20,023 nt of DNA from an uncultured Lachnospiraceae bacterium (GCA_902476645.1 CABSEG010000053.1:1-20023), one strand, 5' to 3'; positions 1 through 8,274 are shown, counted from the stretch's first letter. A program made the numbers and translations. The notes: a model not told the origin generated them from the sequence alone.

Positions 1-1281
1 AAACCCTGCCATACCCGGGAATACGGCTCCCTCGCCCAGTTCTTCCTCGATCCTTAAAAGCTGATTATACTTAGCCACCCGCTCGCTTCTGCTGGGTGCC
101 CCTGTCTTGATCTGGCAGGTATTCAGCGCTACGGCCAAATCTGCGATGGTGGTATCCTCCGTTTCACCGGAACGGTGGGAGGCGATGGCGGTGTACCCTG
201 CAGCATGAGCCATTTTGACGGCCTCCAGAGTTTCGGAAACGGAGCCGATCTGATTTAGCTTAATCAGAATAGAGTTTCCGCACCCAAGGTCGATACCCTT
301 GGCCAGCCTTTGGATATTGGTCACGAACAGATCATCTCCCACGAGCTGAACCTTGTCCCCCAGCTCCTTAGTCATCATCTGCCATCCTTCCCAATCCTCC
401 TCATCCAGACCATCCTCAATGGAATAGATGGGATATTTCTCGCAAAGTTCCTTCCAATGCTCCACAAGCTGAACAGAGGTAAATTTCTTCCCGCATTTTG
501 GCAACACATACTCTCCTTTTGTGCCGCTCTTCCACTCGCTGGATGCCGCATCCATGGCAAGCACAAAATCTTTGCCCGGCTCATATCCTGCTTTCTTTAC
601 GGCCTCCAGGATGCACTCAATGGCCTCCTCATCGCTTCCCAGATCCGGAGCAAAGCCCCCCTCGTCTCCCACGGAGGTAGCCAGCCCCCTCTCCTTTAAC
701 AGGGCTGCCAGCCCATGAAATACTTCCGTGCACCAACGAAGGCCCTCCTTAAAGCTCTTGGCCCCTGCTGGCATAATCATAAACTCCTGCACATCTACGG
801 TATTGGCTGCATGAGCGCCGCCATTTAGAATATTCATCATAGGCAGCGGCAGCCGATTCCCGTTTACGCCTCCCAGAAAACGGTACAATGGCACCTGAAG
901 AGCATTTGCCGCAGCCCGCGCACAGGCAATGGAGACGGCCAAAATAGCATTTGCTCCCAGCTTAGACTTATCCTTCGTGCCATCGGCCAAAATCATGGCC
1001 TTGTCTACCGCATAAGTGTCTGCCGCATTCATCCCCTTCAGGGTTTCACAGATCACGGTATTGATGTTCTCTACAGCCTTGGAAACGCCCTTGCCGCCAA
1101 ACCGGTTCTTATCCTGATCTCTCAGTTCCAGAGCCTCAAATTCTCCTGTGGAGGCACCGCTTGGGGCGGTTCCCCTTCCCATTGTTCCATCCGTCAGATA
1201 TACTTCTGCCTCCACGGTGGGATTTCCTCTGGAGTCAATAATCTCTCTTCCGATCACTTTCTCAATTTCTAAATACTTCAT
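1..1281 (-). CDS. eno: Enolase (phosphopyruvate hydratase), 3' end cut by window edge
   Basis: Converts 2-phosphoglycerate to phosphoenolpyruvate in glycolysis; cytoplasmic. The frame runs 427 codons from the ATG at 1279-1281 to base 1 without a stop. Enolases are about 430-435 aa, so only about ten residues are missing. Visible family residues are the N-terminal IIDSRGNPTVE, the substrate loop SGASTGE (residues 41-47), H157 in GGAHAAN, E207 in GDEGGF, Mg ligands D244, E289 and D316, K341 in KLNQIG, and SHRSGETED with H369. All the expected catalytic and metal residues are present, so it should be active. A GGAAAGG ribosome binding site lies 7 nt before the start. It is on the same strand as the glycosidase gene upstream but is separated from it by a 352-base gap with a terminator, so it is probably its own transcription unit. 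Confidence 0.98.
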   Translation of the reverse strand, partial: MKYLEIEKVIGREIIDSRGNPTVEAEVYLTDGTMGRGTAPSGASTGEFEALELRDQDKNRFGGKGVSKAVENINTVICETLKGMNAADTYAVDKAMILADGTKDKSKLGANAILAVSIACARAAANALQVPLYRFLGGVNGNRLPLPMMNILNGGAHAANTVDVQEFMIMPAGAKSFKEGLRWCTEVFHGLAALLKERGLATSVGDEGGFAPDLGSDEEAIECILEAVKKAGYEPGKDFVLAMDAASSEWKSGTKGEYVLPKCGKKFTSVQLVEHWKELCEKYPIYSIEDGLDEEDWEGWQMMTKELGDKVQLVGDDLFVTNIQRLAKGIDLGCGNSILIKLNQIGSVSETLEAVKMAHAAGYTAIASHRSGETEDTTIADLAVALNTCQIKTGAPSRSERVAKYNQLLRIEEELGEGAVFPGMAGF

Positions 1282-1303
1282 CCTTGATCCTTTCCCATGG
1301 AAC

Positions 1304-1331
1304 CCTTCTGCCCCCGCTCAAAGGCAGAAGG
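1304..1331 (-). other. Stem-loop in the eno leader
   Basis: CCTTCTGCC (1304-1312) and GGCAGAAGG (1323-1331) are perfect 9-base complements around a 10-base loop, 23 bases before the eno start codon. TGGA (1298-1301) and TCCA (1337-1340) could lengthen the stem across an unpaired stretch. There is no T-run on either side, so it is not an intrinsic terminator. It may affect mRNA stability or translation; that is inference. Confidence 0.5.
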
Positions 1332-1381
1332 AGTCATCCATGATTTATTCACACTTTAGTTAGTTTTATCTAACTTTCATT

Positions 1382-1410
1382 AGTTTAACAAAATGCGCAA
1401 TTAAAATCAA
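1382..1410 (-). promoter_or_regulatory. Possible eno promoter
   Basis: On the minus strand TTGATT (1405-1410) and TAAACT (1382-1387) are separated by 17 bases, matching sigma-A -35 and -10 consensus at 4 of 6 positions each. Transcription would start near 1375 and give a leader of about 95 bases. A 6-base inverted repeat, AGTTAG/CTAACT (1358-1363 and 1370-1375), would then sit at the extreme 5' end of the transcript. Other equally weak pairs exist in this AT-rich stretch. Confidence 0.35.
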
Positions 1411-1522
1411 GTTTCATTATTTAGAATTTTTCTCAAAACCCCGGATTCTCTAGCTTCAAATTCTATCCTTCCAGCGTCGACTCTATTTCATATTCTTACG
1501 CAGGCATCTCATACATTTTTAT

Positions 1523-1564
1523 ATAAAAGCAGGAAGCTGCCGCCTGATGACATCAGCTTCCTGC
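1523..1564 (-). terminator. Probable terminator of the GH2 glycosidase gene
   Basis: GCAGGAAGCTG (1529-1539) and CAGCTTCCTGC (1554-1564) form a perfect 11-base stem. On the minus strand it is followed by TTTTATATAAAAA, a short and interrupted T-run, so termination may be incomplete. The 14-base loop contains its own small inverted repeat, TGATG-T-CATCA. It lies 70 bases after the glycosidase stop codon. Confidence 0.65.
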
Positions 1565-1610
1565 ACTCACTCGAAAACCTATATTTCATAGGCTTCTTTT
1601 GAGATTACGC

Positions 1611-1635
1611 AAACATTTTTCTTCGAAAAATGTTT
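1611..1635 (-). other. Stem-loop overlapping the glycosidase stop codon
   Basis: Bases 1611-1621 and 1625-1635 are perfect 11-base complements (AAACATTTTTC and its reverse complement) around a 3-base loop. The stop codon TAA (1634-1636) lies in one arm. No T-run follows on the minus strand, so it is more likely an mRNA 3'-end structure than a terminator by itself. Confidence 0.5.
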
Positions 1636-4600
1636 AGAATGCGGAAATCTTTTCTGCGGAATATTGAAGAATCAATGCCGCATCCTTGGTATCCGCCACT
1701 CCATCTCCATTCACGTCTGCCCCATCCAACTGCTGCGCATCCAGGCTGGACATTTCCGCAGCATATTTTAACAGATTTGCAGAATCGCTGGTGTTTACTG
1801 TACCGTTGCCGTCCACATCGCCTTTCAGTCTTGCTTTCACCAGTTCACTTGTCAGAGCCGTTGTGGCTTGGTTAACCTCCTGTGCCGTTGCATCTTCATC
1901 GTTGTACACGGCCTCAGCTTCCGCAAGGGCTGCCGGCAGGCCGCTGATGCTGGCCTCAGTATACCTGGAGGCCTGGTCCAAAATCTCCTGGGCTTTTTCT
2001 ATTGCTGCGCTCAGGGCTGCCTTATTTCCTCTCATCTCCAGTCCTCTGACTGCTTCTGCCAAATCGGTATATGCCTTGGCCAGATCGCTCTCGGTTCTGT
2101 CCTGGTTTGCCAGCACTGCTCTGGCTACCTGGATAGCCTCCTCCAAAGCCGCCCAGCTTTCCGTCGTATATTTGCTTTCGTTCAGACTCTCTACTGCCTG
2201 AAGCAGACTCTCCAAAGCTGTGATGTCTGCATCCTTAATCACCTTCACGATAGCGTCAATCACATCGCTGGCTGTCTGATTCACCTCATTCTGAGATGCT
2301 CCGGAGTTTTCCAGCACCTTCTTGGCGTTCTCGACCGCGGCTCTCAATGCTGCAAGACTCTCCTCCTCATAGTCTGATGCCGTATCCAAAATCTCCTGGG
2401 CTGCGTCCACTGCTGCCTGCAGATGCTGCTTCTGTACGCCGTACTCCAGCCCGCCCAAAGCTTTTACCAGATCGGAGATTGCCTGGTCGATTTCACTTCT
2501 GGAGGCTGTTTCGTCCGCTGCCACTGCCTTGGCTGCCTCAATGGCTTTCTCAAGAACCGCCCAGGTCTCCTGGGTATACGCATCCTCGGTAAGACTTTCC
2601 GCAAACTGAATCCAGCTTTCCAGATCCGTAAATACTGGATCTTCCTCAACCAGACTGTCTATAGCGGCCTTCAGATCTGCGGCAGCCTTATCAATCTCTG
2701 TTTGATCATACCGGTTGATCTGACCTGCCGCTTCCATGGCTTCCTTCACGGCTTCATAAGATTCTTTCGTATAGTCCTCAGGATTCAGAGCCTGCGCTTT
2801 CCCAAGCAATTCATCCAACGCACCCGTATCTGCCTCCGGCAGCAATCCTCCATCGATCAAGTCCCCGTTGATGGATAAATTATCAAAGACAGAGGTTCCC
2901 TGGGCATTGTACAGTCCTACCCGACCTGTTTTAAATGTTTCGTCCTCCACTGCAATCATAGCCTGGGCAGAATCTCCCATATATACCTTCAGGCTGGTTC
3001 CATTGGCTTCCACGGTCAGCCGGTAAGCCTTATCCGTATCCAGCTTCCAGTTTCTTTCCGCCAGTACGCTTTCCTCACCCTGTACCGTTTTGATCAATTG
3101 AACCTTGTCTTCCTTTACGTTCAGTACTGCCCGGTATCCTTCCAGACCAGCGGCACTGTTTTGAGCTCTCACATACAGAGCAGGAAGCGCATCTTCGTCT
3201 GATGCCTTGAGCTCTGCGGAAACTTTCACATTCTTCTGCTCCGTTGCGTCCACAAATGCATAGGAATCATCACTGCGAACCTGATAAGATTCTCCGTCTG
3301 CCTTCCAGACTCCATTCGCGTCCCATTCTCCGATGCCATGTGAGAAATCACTGGTGTACTGAGGTACATTGGTGATTTTAAGGTTATCAATCGTAGCACT
3401 GCTCCGGTATCCTCTGATAGAGGCTCCGCCCTCAGAATAAGTGGTATCTACCACATCCACACAGGGCGTCTGCGCATCGTCCAGATATACCTGAATCCTG
3501 GACCCAAATACAGCAACTTTCAGTTTATGGGTGGTTCCCGTCTCCAGTCCTTCAACCTCTACTCTCGCCAATTCCGTCCAATTGTTATTCATACGTCCCA
3601 GTTGTACATACCCATTTCCAATTCCCGCATAATATCCGTCCAGACCATCGGAACCAAGCAGATAGTTGCTGGAACGGAATGTAATTCCGGTATTGCCGTT
3701 TGGCTCGTACAAAGAATTCAGTGTAATTTCGGCCTCATAAATACCGTCCGACATTCTCAGGTCATTCAGGATCAATTTATCTCCGGTTTGAGCACTCATC
3801 CACAGGGCGCCATCCCGCATTTCCGTCACCAGGTCATTTCCCATCTTTTCGTAACGGCTGTCCAATTCCTCGCCGGAGAAATCATCCGTAATGTTTACCT
3901 CATCCGGTAACTCTATTACTTCTCCCTGTACCGCCTCATAGGACTCCGGCGATACCACCGCATCCTCAACACCTTGCTCGAGGGTTACGTCTCCGGTAAA
4001 GCCGCTCTGATCGTATACGTCAATTACCGGCTCCGGATCGTTATCCACATAAATACGAATATGCTCGTCAAACAGTGTCGTCTTTACTTCATATGCATCC
4101 TCATTTCCATCCAGGGCTGCACTGGCTATGGTATCTCCCGTCTCTTTATTTTTCAGAGTCACGCTGTTTCCGTCATCTGAGATCTCAACCTGATAGCCTC
4201 CATCTTTGTCGTTTCTAAGCAGATAGCCTTCCTGACGTTCCAGGGAAGCTTCCACACTGTAATTGTCCCCATCCACATCTACTTTCTGATCCTGGCTTAA
4301 AATGCCATCCACACTCTGATCTGTGGGATTTAAGATCAAAGTCGGATTTACGGCATAGCGTCCATAAGTGGAAGCGTAAATCCGAAGACCATTCTGATTC
4401 TCCGCATCTTCCTTTACCTCGTAAGAAACGGTCAGTTCCCGGTTATCCTTCAGGGTATCCTTGATAGCATCCATCTGTTCATCGGAGATATTCAGGTTTA
4501 CCAAATATCCGAAGTTTCCGGCGCTGGTCTGTCCATTATAGGGGCTGTTTAAGGTCAGCGTTCCTCTCATATCTCTTGGGTTGTCCGGGAGATAGACCGT

Positions 4601-7600
4601 ATCCACTTCAATGCCGTTAATAGAAACGGTCATGTCCGAGGGACGTTCTCTTCCCTCTGCCGTCTGTCCATATGCGGAAGAATAAGCGGATACGTATTTA
4701 TCTGAGCCGATCTGTCCTTTGTAGGAGGAAGCTTCCGCCAAAACACGCATTCCATTCAGATCCGACAGATCAAAATCTTCGGGCAGGGTATAGCTGTATG
4801 CCAACGCGGTTCCGTCTTCGGACGTATCCATTTGGGCATCCTGAACCTGTGCTTTCATAACAACAGAACCATCCAGGTTCGTCTGGGTATAAGCCTTATT
4901 CTCACTGGTTTCGTCAGAAACTACCACATTGGTGAAGTTCTTTGCCAGCTTGTTTCCATTCTCATCCTCCAGCCATACGGTCAGGGTACCTACGCAAGCC
5001 TGGGTCGGTACATTGTAAGTAATGGTAGTCGTGGTCTTTCTGTAGGGATTCAATTTCATGGACTGCTCTCCAGACACTCCGGTACTGATACTGTTTCCGT
5101 AAATATCTGTTCCGTCAAACCGCCACTTCATGACGATATTGTCCGGAAGCTCGTCCGTCCAGCCGATGGCCATAATCTTGCTCTTCATCTTCTGCCCTGG
5201 CTCTACGTTACGAATAGGCTGATCTACCACGCCCACATAGATTTCCTGGGTCAAATCCTTTGTAGTCATATCCCCGCCATAGGCAATTTCATCATAGCCA
5301 AAGACCTTCATCTGTCTGTCATAAGTCATGAATCCGTTGCGTTCATATTCAATATCGTAGGGCTCAGTATATACAAAGCCAGACTGTTTTTCATATCTTC
5401 TTTGAATGTCCGTCATATACTTAAAGCAGTAAGAAACATCAAAGTCTCCTGATCCTGCTCCCACGCCGCCGTATTCGCTGTTTAACAGCGGATCGCCATC
5501 CTGCTTCTCTCCAAATTTAAAGTTATCCGTGGAACCTACAAATGCGCTTCCATTCCAGCGCTCCACCGTATTCACCGTATCCTGATAGGTGGTTGGATAC
5601 ATATGGTAAGTATTTAATTCCGTCGGCTGCACATGATCGCCGTTGCAGGCGCTCATATCCTCCACCAACACATTGGGGTTTAACTCTTTTGCCTTATAAA
5701 ACAGCTCTTCCACCCAGTCTTTGGTGCTCTTTCCATCGGCTGCCTTGACATTTCTCGCCGCATCGCTGGCATATGCGTCCTGAAGTCCCCAGGTCTCATT
5801 AAACAGCATGACTGCAACGATTGACGGATGATTGTAGTTCATATTCATCATGGATTCCAGGCACTCTTCATAGTACTGACGTCCCGGAGTCTCATCTCCT
5901 TCTTCGTCCGGCACCATGGCAGTGGCATGAGGCATATCCTGCCATACCATCATACCCAGCTTATCGCACCAGTAGTACTGCAGCGGATCTTCCACTTTTA
6001 AGTGCTTGCGGATCATGTTGAATCCGGCTTCCTTCATCTCCAGAATGTCATATTTCAACGCTTCCTCGGAAGGCGCCGTATAGATTCCTTCTTCCCAGAA
6101 GCCCTGGTCCAAAAGTCCGGCCATATAAACAGGCTTATTGTTCAGATAGATGTATTTTACTCCCAGGCTTTCATCAAAATACTTCTGCTCGACTTTTCTC
6201 ATGCCAAAGTAGGTCTCCACCTGATCCAGAACCTTGCCCTCGCTGTCTTTCACCGTCAGGGTTCCATAATACAGGTTAGGATCGTCATAATTCCAAAGCT
6301 TGGCATTTTCCACCTGAATCTGTTCCAGATTCACCGTGCTGCTTCCCGCTTCTACCTGGATCTTCTGAGATCCCTGGATGCTGGAACCTGTCGGAATATC
6401 CTGATCTTCCTCCACACTGTAAACCTTGCTTTCAAACTCGTATTCCACCGTCAGTTCTTGTGCTTCATCTGTAGTAATATCCAGAGAATAGGAAACCGTA
6501 GAATTGTCGATGTCGGTTGCCGCCTTCGCATTATCCAGATAGGTGGCGCTTCTGGCCTCCAGCCCTACGGTCTGCCAGATGCCGCTTGTATGAGTATAAC
6601 CGCAGGGGGCGTTTCTTCCCTGTTTTCCAATCAGGGCCGGATAGCTGTCATCGCCATAACTTCCTTTATCCTCTACCCAAAGGGTAATCGTATTTTCTTC
6701 CCCCACCTTCAGGTAATCCGTTACGTCGAATTCAAAGGCGTTGTAGCCTCCCACATGTTCGCCCACTTCCTGACCGTTTACCCAGAGCTTGCACTTCCAG
6801 TCCACGGCTCCGAATTTCAAAAACATTTTGCGGCCAGCCCAGCTTTCGTCTACTACGACTTTTCTCTGATACCAGGCCTGTCCCATATAATCCGGATTCT
6901 CGACTCCACTCAATGAGGATTCCCAGCAAAACGGTACATTGATGGTCTGCTCCATCTGCTTATCTGCCTCATACCATCCTTCTTCCTGGCCCACTTCATT
7001 TGGGTCAAAAGAAAAGTCCCACCATCCGTTCAAATTAACAAAATCGCTTCTCTCCCAGTCTGCTCTTGGGCGCTCGGATCTTGTCTGTCCGGATTGGGCA
7101 TTTGGGCGTACAATCAGATAGCCGGAAGATACCACATTGGTATTTCCCTGGGTTACCTTGATTTTATAGGTGCCTGCGGATAACTGGGGAATCACCAGTT
7201 TCACCTGATTTTCTGTAAGACTCTCTACCTCAGCCATTACCTGGGGTGACATGGAAGATCCATTAGCCTTTACCACCTCAAAGGTCATCCCTTCCGCAAA
7301 GCCTTTCCCATTGACCGTCACATGTCCGTCAAATGCTTCTCCCTCTGTCAGATTTCCCTCACTGATGTCATAGTCTGAAATGTAAGTTCCCTCATAATTT
7401 TCCGGCAGATAAAATGCCGAATTTGGAACTACTTCTCTCTGGGTGATACTCTGGTCATTACTCCAATATAAAACTACATGAGAACCGCCCTCATAGTCAA
7501 AGTATTCTGCTTTAAAATCATAATACTGCCCGGCTTCCAGATAGATGGGCTCGCTGGTCTGTAAAGCATCCCAGAGTCCTCCATCCCAGTAATTGATCAG

Positions 7601-8026
7601 CTGTTGACCATTGATCCAAAGCCGGATGCCATTGTCCGCATACCCATAAAAGGTATAATATCCGGACTCTTCTACCTGGATTCTTCCGGTCCAGCGGGCG
7701 CCTGCAAAATCAGCCTGCCCTGTCTGCTCCTGCAGTCTTGTCTCCAAATCCGCAAAATTAATATTAAAGTCCACGGTATTAGACTTTAAATCCTGCAATA
7801 CCACATCTCTTCCGGAACCGCTGGTGGTATAATATTGAGCCGCCAATCCATTATTCGCTTCTTCTCCTACTTCCTTCTGATTCTTTGTTTCCTTGTCCTG
7901 GATCTGCCGGTCATCCTGCTCATTTTCTTTTGCAGATACAATGGCGGGGATAGCGGGACTCACACCCGATATAGTCATACCTGCCGCCAAAACAAGACTC
8001 AGAAGCTTCGCCCTTCTTTTCCTCAT
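1634..8026 (-). CDS. Secreted multidomain GH2 glycosidase with PA14, FIVAR repeats and dockerin
   Basis: This 2130-aa exported glycan-degrading enzyme begins with a signal peptide (1-32, basic start then a hydrophobic core, likely cut after VSA). Domains in order, residues approximate: PA14 carbohydrate-binding type (58-207); TIG/IPT-like (215-308); GH2 jelly roll (320-500); GH2 immunoglobulin-like (505-612); GH2 TIM barrel (620-930) with probable acid/base E744 in LFNETWG and nucleophile E851 in NSEYGG; beta-sandwiches (935-1235); three concanavalin/LamG-like segments (about 1240-1360, 1383-1553, 1556-1722); five FIVAR helical repeats (1736-2066); type I dockerin (2068-2130). There is no LPXTG anchor, so attachment would be through the dockerin. 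Substrate is uncertain: beta-galactosidase is possible. A beta-glucuronidase is less likely because the NxK motif position reads E-R-N (895-897) in my by-eye alignment. A good AGGAGG site lies 6 nt before the ATG. It is probably monocistronic. Confidence 0.93.
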   Translation of the reverse strand: MRKRRAKLLSLVLAAGMTISGVSPAIPAIVSAKENEQDDRQIQDKETKNQKEVGEEANNGLAAQYYTTSGSGRDVVLQDLKSNTVDFNINFADLETRLQEQTGQADFAGARWTGRIQVEESGYYTFYGYADNGIRLWINGQQLINYWDGGLWDALQTSEPIYLEAGQYYDFKAEYFDYEGGSHVVLYWSNDQSITQREVVPNSAFYLPENYEGTYISDYDISEGNLTEGEAFDGHVTVNGKGFAEGMTFEVVKANGSSMSPQVMAEVESLTENQVKLVIPQLSAGTYKIKVTQGNTNVVSSGYLIVRPNAQSGQTRSERPRADWERSDFVNLNGWWDFSFDPNEVGQEEGWYEADKQMEQTINVPFCWESSLSGVENPDYMGQAWYQRKVVVDESWAGRKMFLKFGAVDWKCKLWVNGQEVGEHVGGYNAFEFDVTDYLKVGEENTITLWVEDKGSYGDDSYPALIGKQGRNAPCGYTHTSGIWQTVGLEARSATYLDNAKAATDIDNSTVSYSLDITTDEAQELTVEYEFESKVYSVEEDQDIPTGSSIQGSQKIQVEAGSSTVNLEQIQVENAKLWNYDDPNLYYGTLTVKDSEGKVLDQVETYFGMRKVEQKYFDESLGVKYIYLNNKPVYMAGLLDQGFWEEGIYTAPSEEALKYDILEMKEAGFNMIRKHLKVEDPLQYYWCDKLGMMVWQDMPHATAMVPDEEGDETPGRQYYEECLESMMNMNYNHPSIVAVMLFNETWGLQDAYASDAARNVKAADGKSTKDWVEELFYKAKELNPNVLVEDMSACNGDHVQPTELNTYHMYPTTYQDTVNTVERWNGSAFVGSTDNFKFGEKQDGDPLLNSEYGGVGAGSGDFDVSYCFKYMTDIQRRYEKQSGFVYTEPYDIEYERNGFMTYDRQMKVFGYDEIAYGGDMTTKDLTQEIYVGVVDQPIRNVEPGQKMKSKIMAIGWTDELPDNIVMKWRFDGTDIYGNSISTGVSGEQSMKLNPYRKTTTTITYNVPTQACVGTLTVWLEDENGNKLAKNFTNVVVSDETSENKAYTQTNLDGSVVMKAQVQDAQMDTSEDGTALAYSYTLPEDFDLSDLNGMRVLAEASSYKGQIGSDKYVSAYSSAYGQTAEGRERPSDMTVSINGIEVDTVYLPDNPRDMRGTLTLNSPYNGQTSAGNFGYLVNLNISDEQMDAIKDTLKDNRELTVSYEVKEDAENQNGLRIYASTYGRYAVNPTLILNPTDQSVDGILSQDQKVDVDGDNYSVEASLERQEGYLLRNDKDGGYQVEISDDGNSVTLKNKETGDTIASAALDGNEDAYEVKTTLFDEHIRIYVDNDPEPVIDVYDQSGFTGDVTLEQGVEDAVVSPESYEAVQGEVIELPDEVNITDDFSGEELDSRYEKMGNDLVTEMRDGALWMSAQTGDKLILNDLRMSDGIYEAEITLNSLYEPNGNTGITFRSSNYLLGSDGLDGYYAGIGNGYVQLGRMNNNWTELARVEVEGLETGTTHKLKVAVFGSRIQVYLDDAQTPCVDVVDTTYSEGGASIRGYRSSATIDNLKITNVPQYTSDFSHGIGEWDANGVWKADGESYQVRSDDSYAFVDATEQKNVKVSAELKASDEDALPALYVRAQNSAAGLEGYRAVLNVKEDKVQLIKTVQGEESVLAERNWKLDTDKAYRLTVEANGTSLKVYMGDSAQAMIAVEDETFKTGRVGLYNAQGTSVFDNLSINGDLIDGGLLPEADTGALDELLGKAQALNPEDYTKESYEAVKEAMEAAGQINRYDQTEIDKAAADLKAAIDSLVEEDPVFTDLESWIQFAESLTEDAYTQETWAVLEKAIEAAKAVAADETASRSEIDQAISDLVKALGGLEYGVQKQHLQAAVDAAQEILDTASDYEEESLAALRAAVENAKKVLENSGASQNEVNQTASDVIDAIVKVIKDADITALESLLQAVESLNESKYTTESWAALEEAIQVARAVLANQDRTESDLAKAYTDLAEAVRGLEMRGNKAALSAAIEKAQEILDQASRYTEASISGLPAALAEAEAVYNDEDATAQEVNQATTALTSELVKARLKGDVDGNGTVNTSDSANLLKYAAEMSSLDAQQLDGADVNGDGVADTKDAALILQYSAEKISAF
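1637..1825 (-). other. C-terminal type I dockerin domain of the glycosidase
   Basis: Residues 2068-2130 contain two calcium-binding loops of the dockerin pattern. Loop one uses D2070, D2072, N2074, T2076, N2078 and D2081. Loop two uses D2104, N2106, D2108, V2110, D2112 and D2115. Each is followed by a hydrophobic helix (ANLLKYAA and AALILQYSA). Dockerins bind cohesin domains with high affinity, so the enzyme probably docks to a partner encoded elsewhere; no cohesin is visible in this window. Confidence 0.9.
1829..2821 (-). repeat. Five FIVAR repeats in the glycosidase C-terminus, order A-A-B-A-B
   Basis: Residues 1736-2066 hold five units of about 60-66 aa rich in Ala, Glu and Lys, each predicted as a small helical bundle. 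Units start near residues 1736, 1800, 1867, 1933 and 2001. Units 1, 2 and 4 share a pattern ending in Y-T-x-E-(S/T)-(W/Y). Units 3 and 5 share AQEILD-x-AS-x-Y and E-V-N-Q-(T/A). The order suggests duplication of an A-B pair. FIVAR units are common spacers or ligand-binding modules in secreted Gram-positive proteins. Confidence 0.8.
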
Positions 8027-8054
8027 GTCTTACCTCCTCTTTTTGTTATAACAT

Positions 8055-8075
8055 ATGTCATATCATTACTGACAT
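8055..8075 (-). promoter_or_regulatory. Inverted repeat in the glycosidase leader, possible operator
   Basis: ATGTCA (8055-8060) and TGACAT (8070-8075) form a 6-base inverted repeat with a 9-base spacer, about 30-50 bases before the glycosidase start codon. A small palindrome GTTATAAC (8045-8052) adjoins it. A regulator binding here could block transcript start or elongation. I do not recognise the motif, and I see no catabolite-repression cre site nearby. Confidence 0.3.
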
Positions 8076-8109
8076 TCATCTTATCATACCATTTTTTCCC
8101 ATTCCTGTA

Positions 8110-8136
8110 TTTATACTATCCTGTACAATTCTTACA
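8110..8136 (-). promoter_or_regulatory. Possible glycosidase promoter region
   Basis: On the minus strand a TATAAA box (8110-8115) matches the -10 consensus at 5 of 6 positions, but no convincing -35 box lies 16-18 bases upstream. An imperfect dyad, TGTACAATTCTTACA (8122-8136), occupies that place. A weak -35 covered by a dyad would fit a promoter under activator or repressor control, which is usual for a sugar-degrading enzyme; this is inference. Confidence 0.3.
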
Positions 8137-8212
8137 CTTTTTTATCTATATATTATCCTCTTATAAAGCAAACTTCTTTCTCGTAATTGAAATTATGAGA
8201 GGCTCCAGGACA

Positions 8213-8251
8213 GAAAAATACCCATGCTCCTTTCTCAGGAACATGGGTATT
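8213..8251 (-). terminator. Intrinsic terminator of glyA
   Basis: AATACCCATG (8217-8226) and CATGGGTATT (8242-8251) form a perfect 10-base stem, with possible further pairing of the inner bases (CTCC against GGAA-type positions). On the minus strand the stem ends in ATTTTTC, a proper T-run. It starts 23 bases after the glyA stop codon, so glyA should be transcribed separately from the glycosidase gene. Confidence 0.85.
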
Positions 8252-8274
8252 GAAAAAATAGAATGATCTTATTC

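Larger units (their letters stand above)
1282..1633. other. Intergenic region between the glycosidase gene and eno
   Basis: This 352-base stretch has no credible gene. Reading with the minus strand, it contains a hairpin that overlaps the glycosidase stop codon, a second stronger hairpin that is probably the terminator, an AT-rich stretch with a possible eno promoter, and two small stem-loops that would fall in the eno leader. These are listed separately. The part between about 1415 and 1520 shows nothing I can name. Confidence 0.7.

Noticed and set aside
1686..2377. Two plus-strand open frames of about 170 codons
   Set aside because: Both are antisense to the Ala- and Glu-rich FIVAR repeats. 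That composition leaves few stops on the opposite strand.
6002..6916. 304-codon open frame on the plus strand
   Set aside because: It lies entirely antisense to the GH2 catalytic part, whose domain motifs are clear. It has no good ribosome binding site and the translation resembles no family I know.
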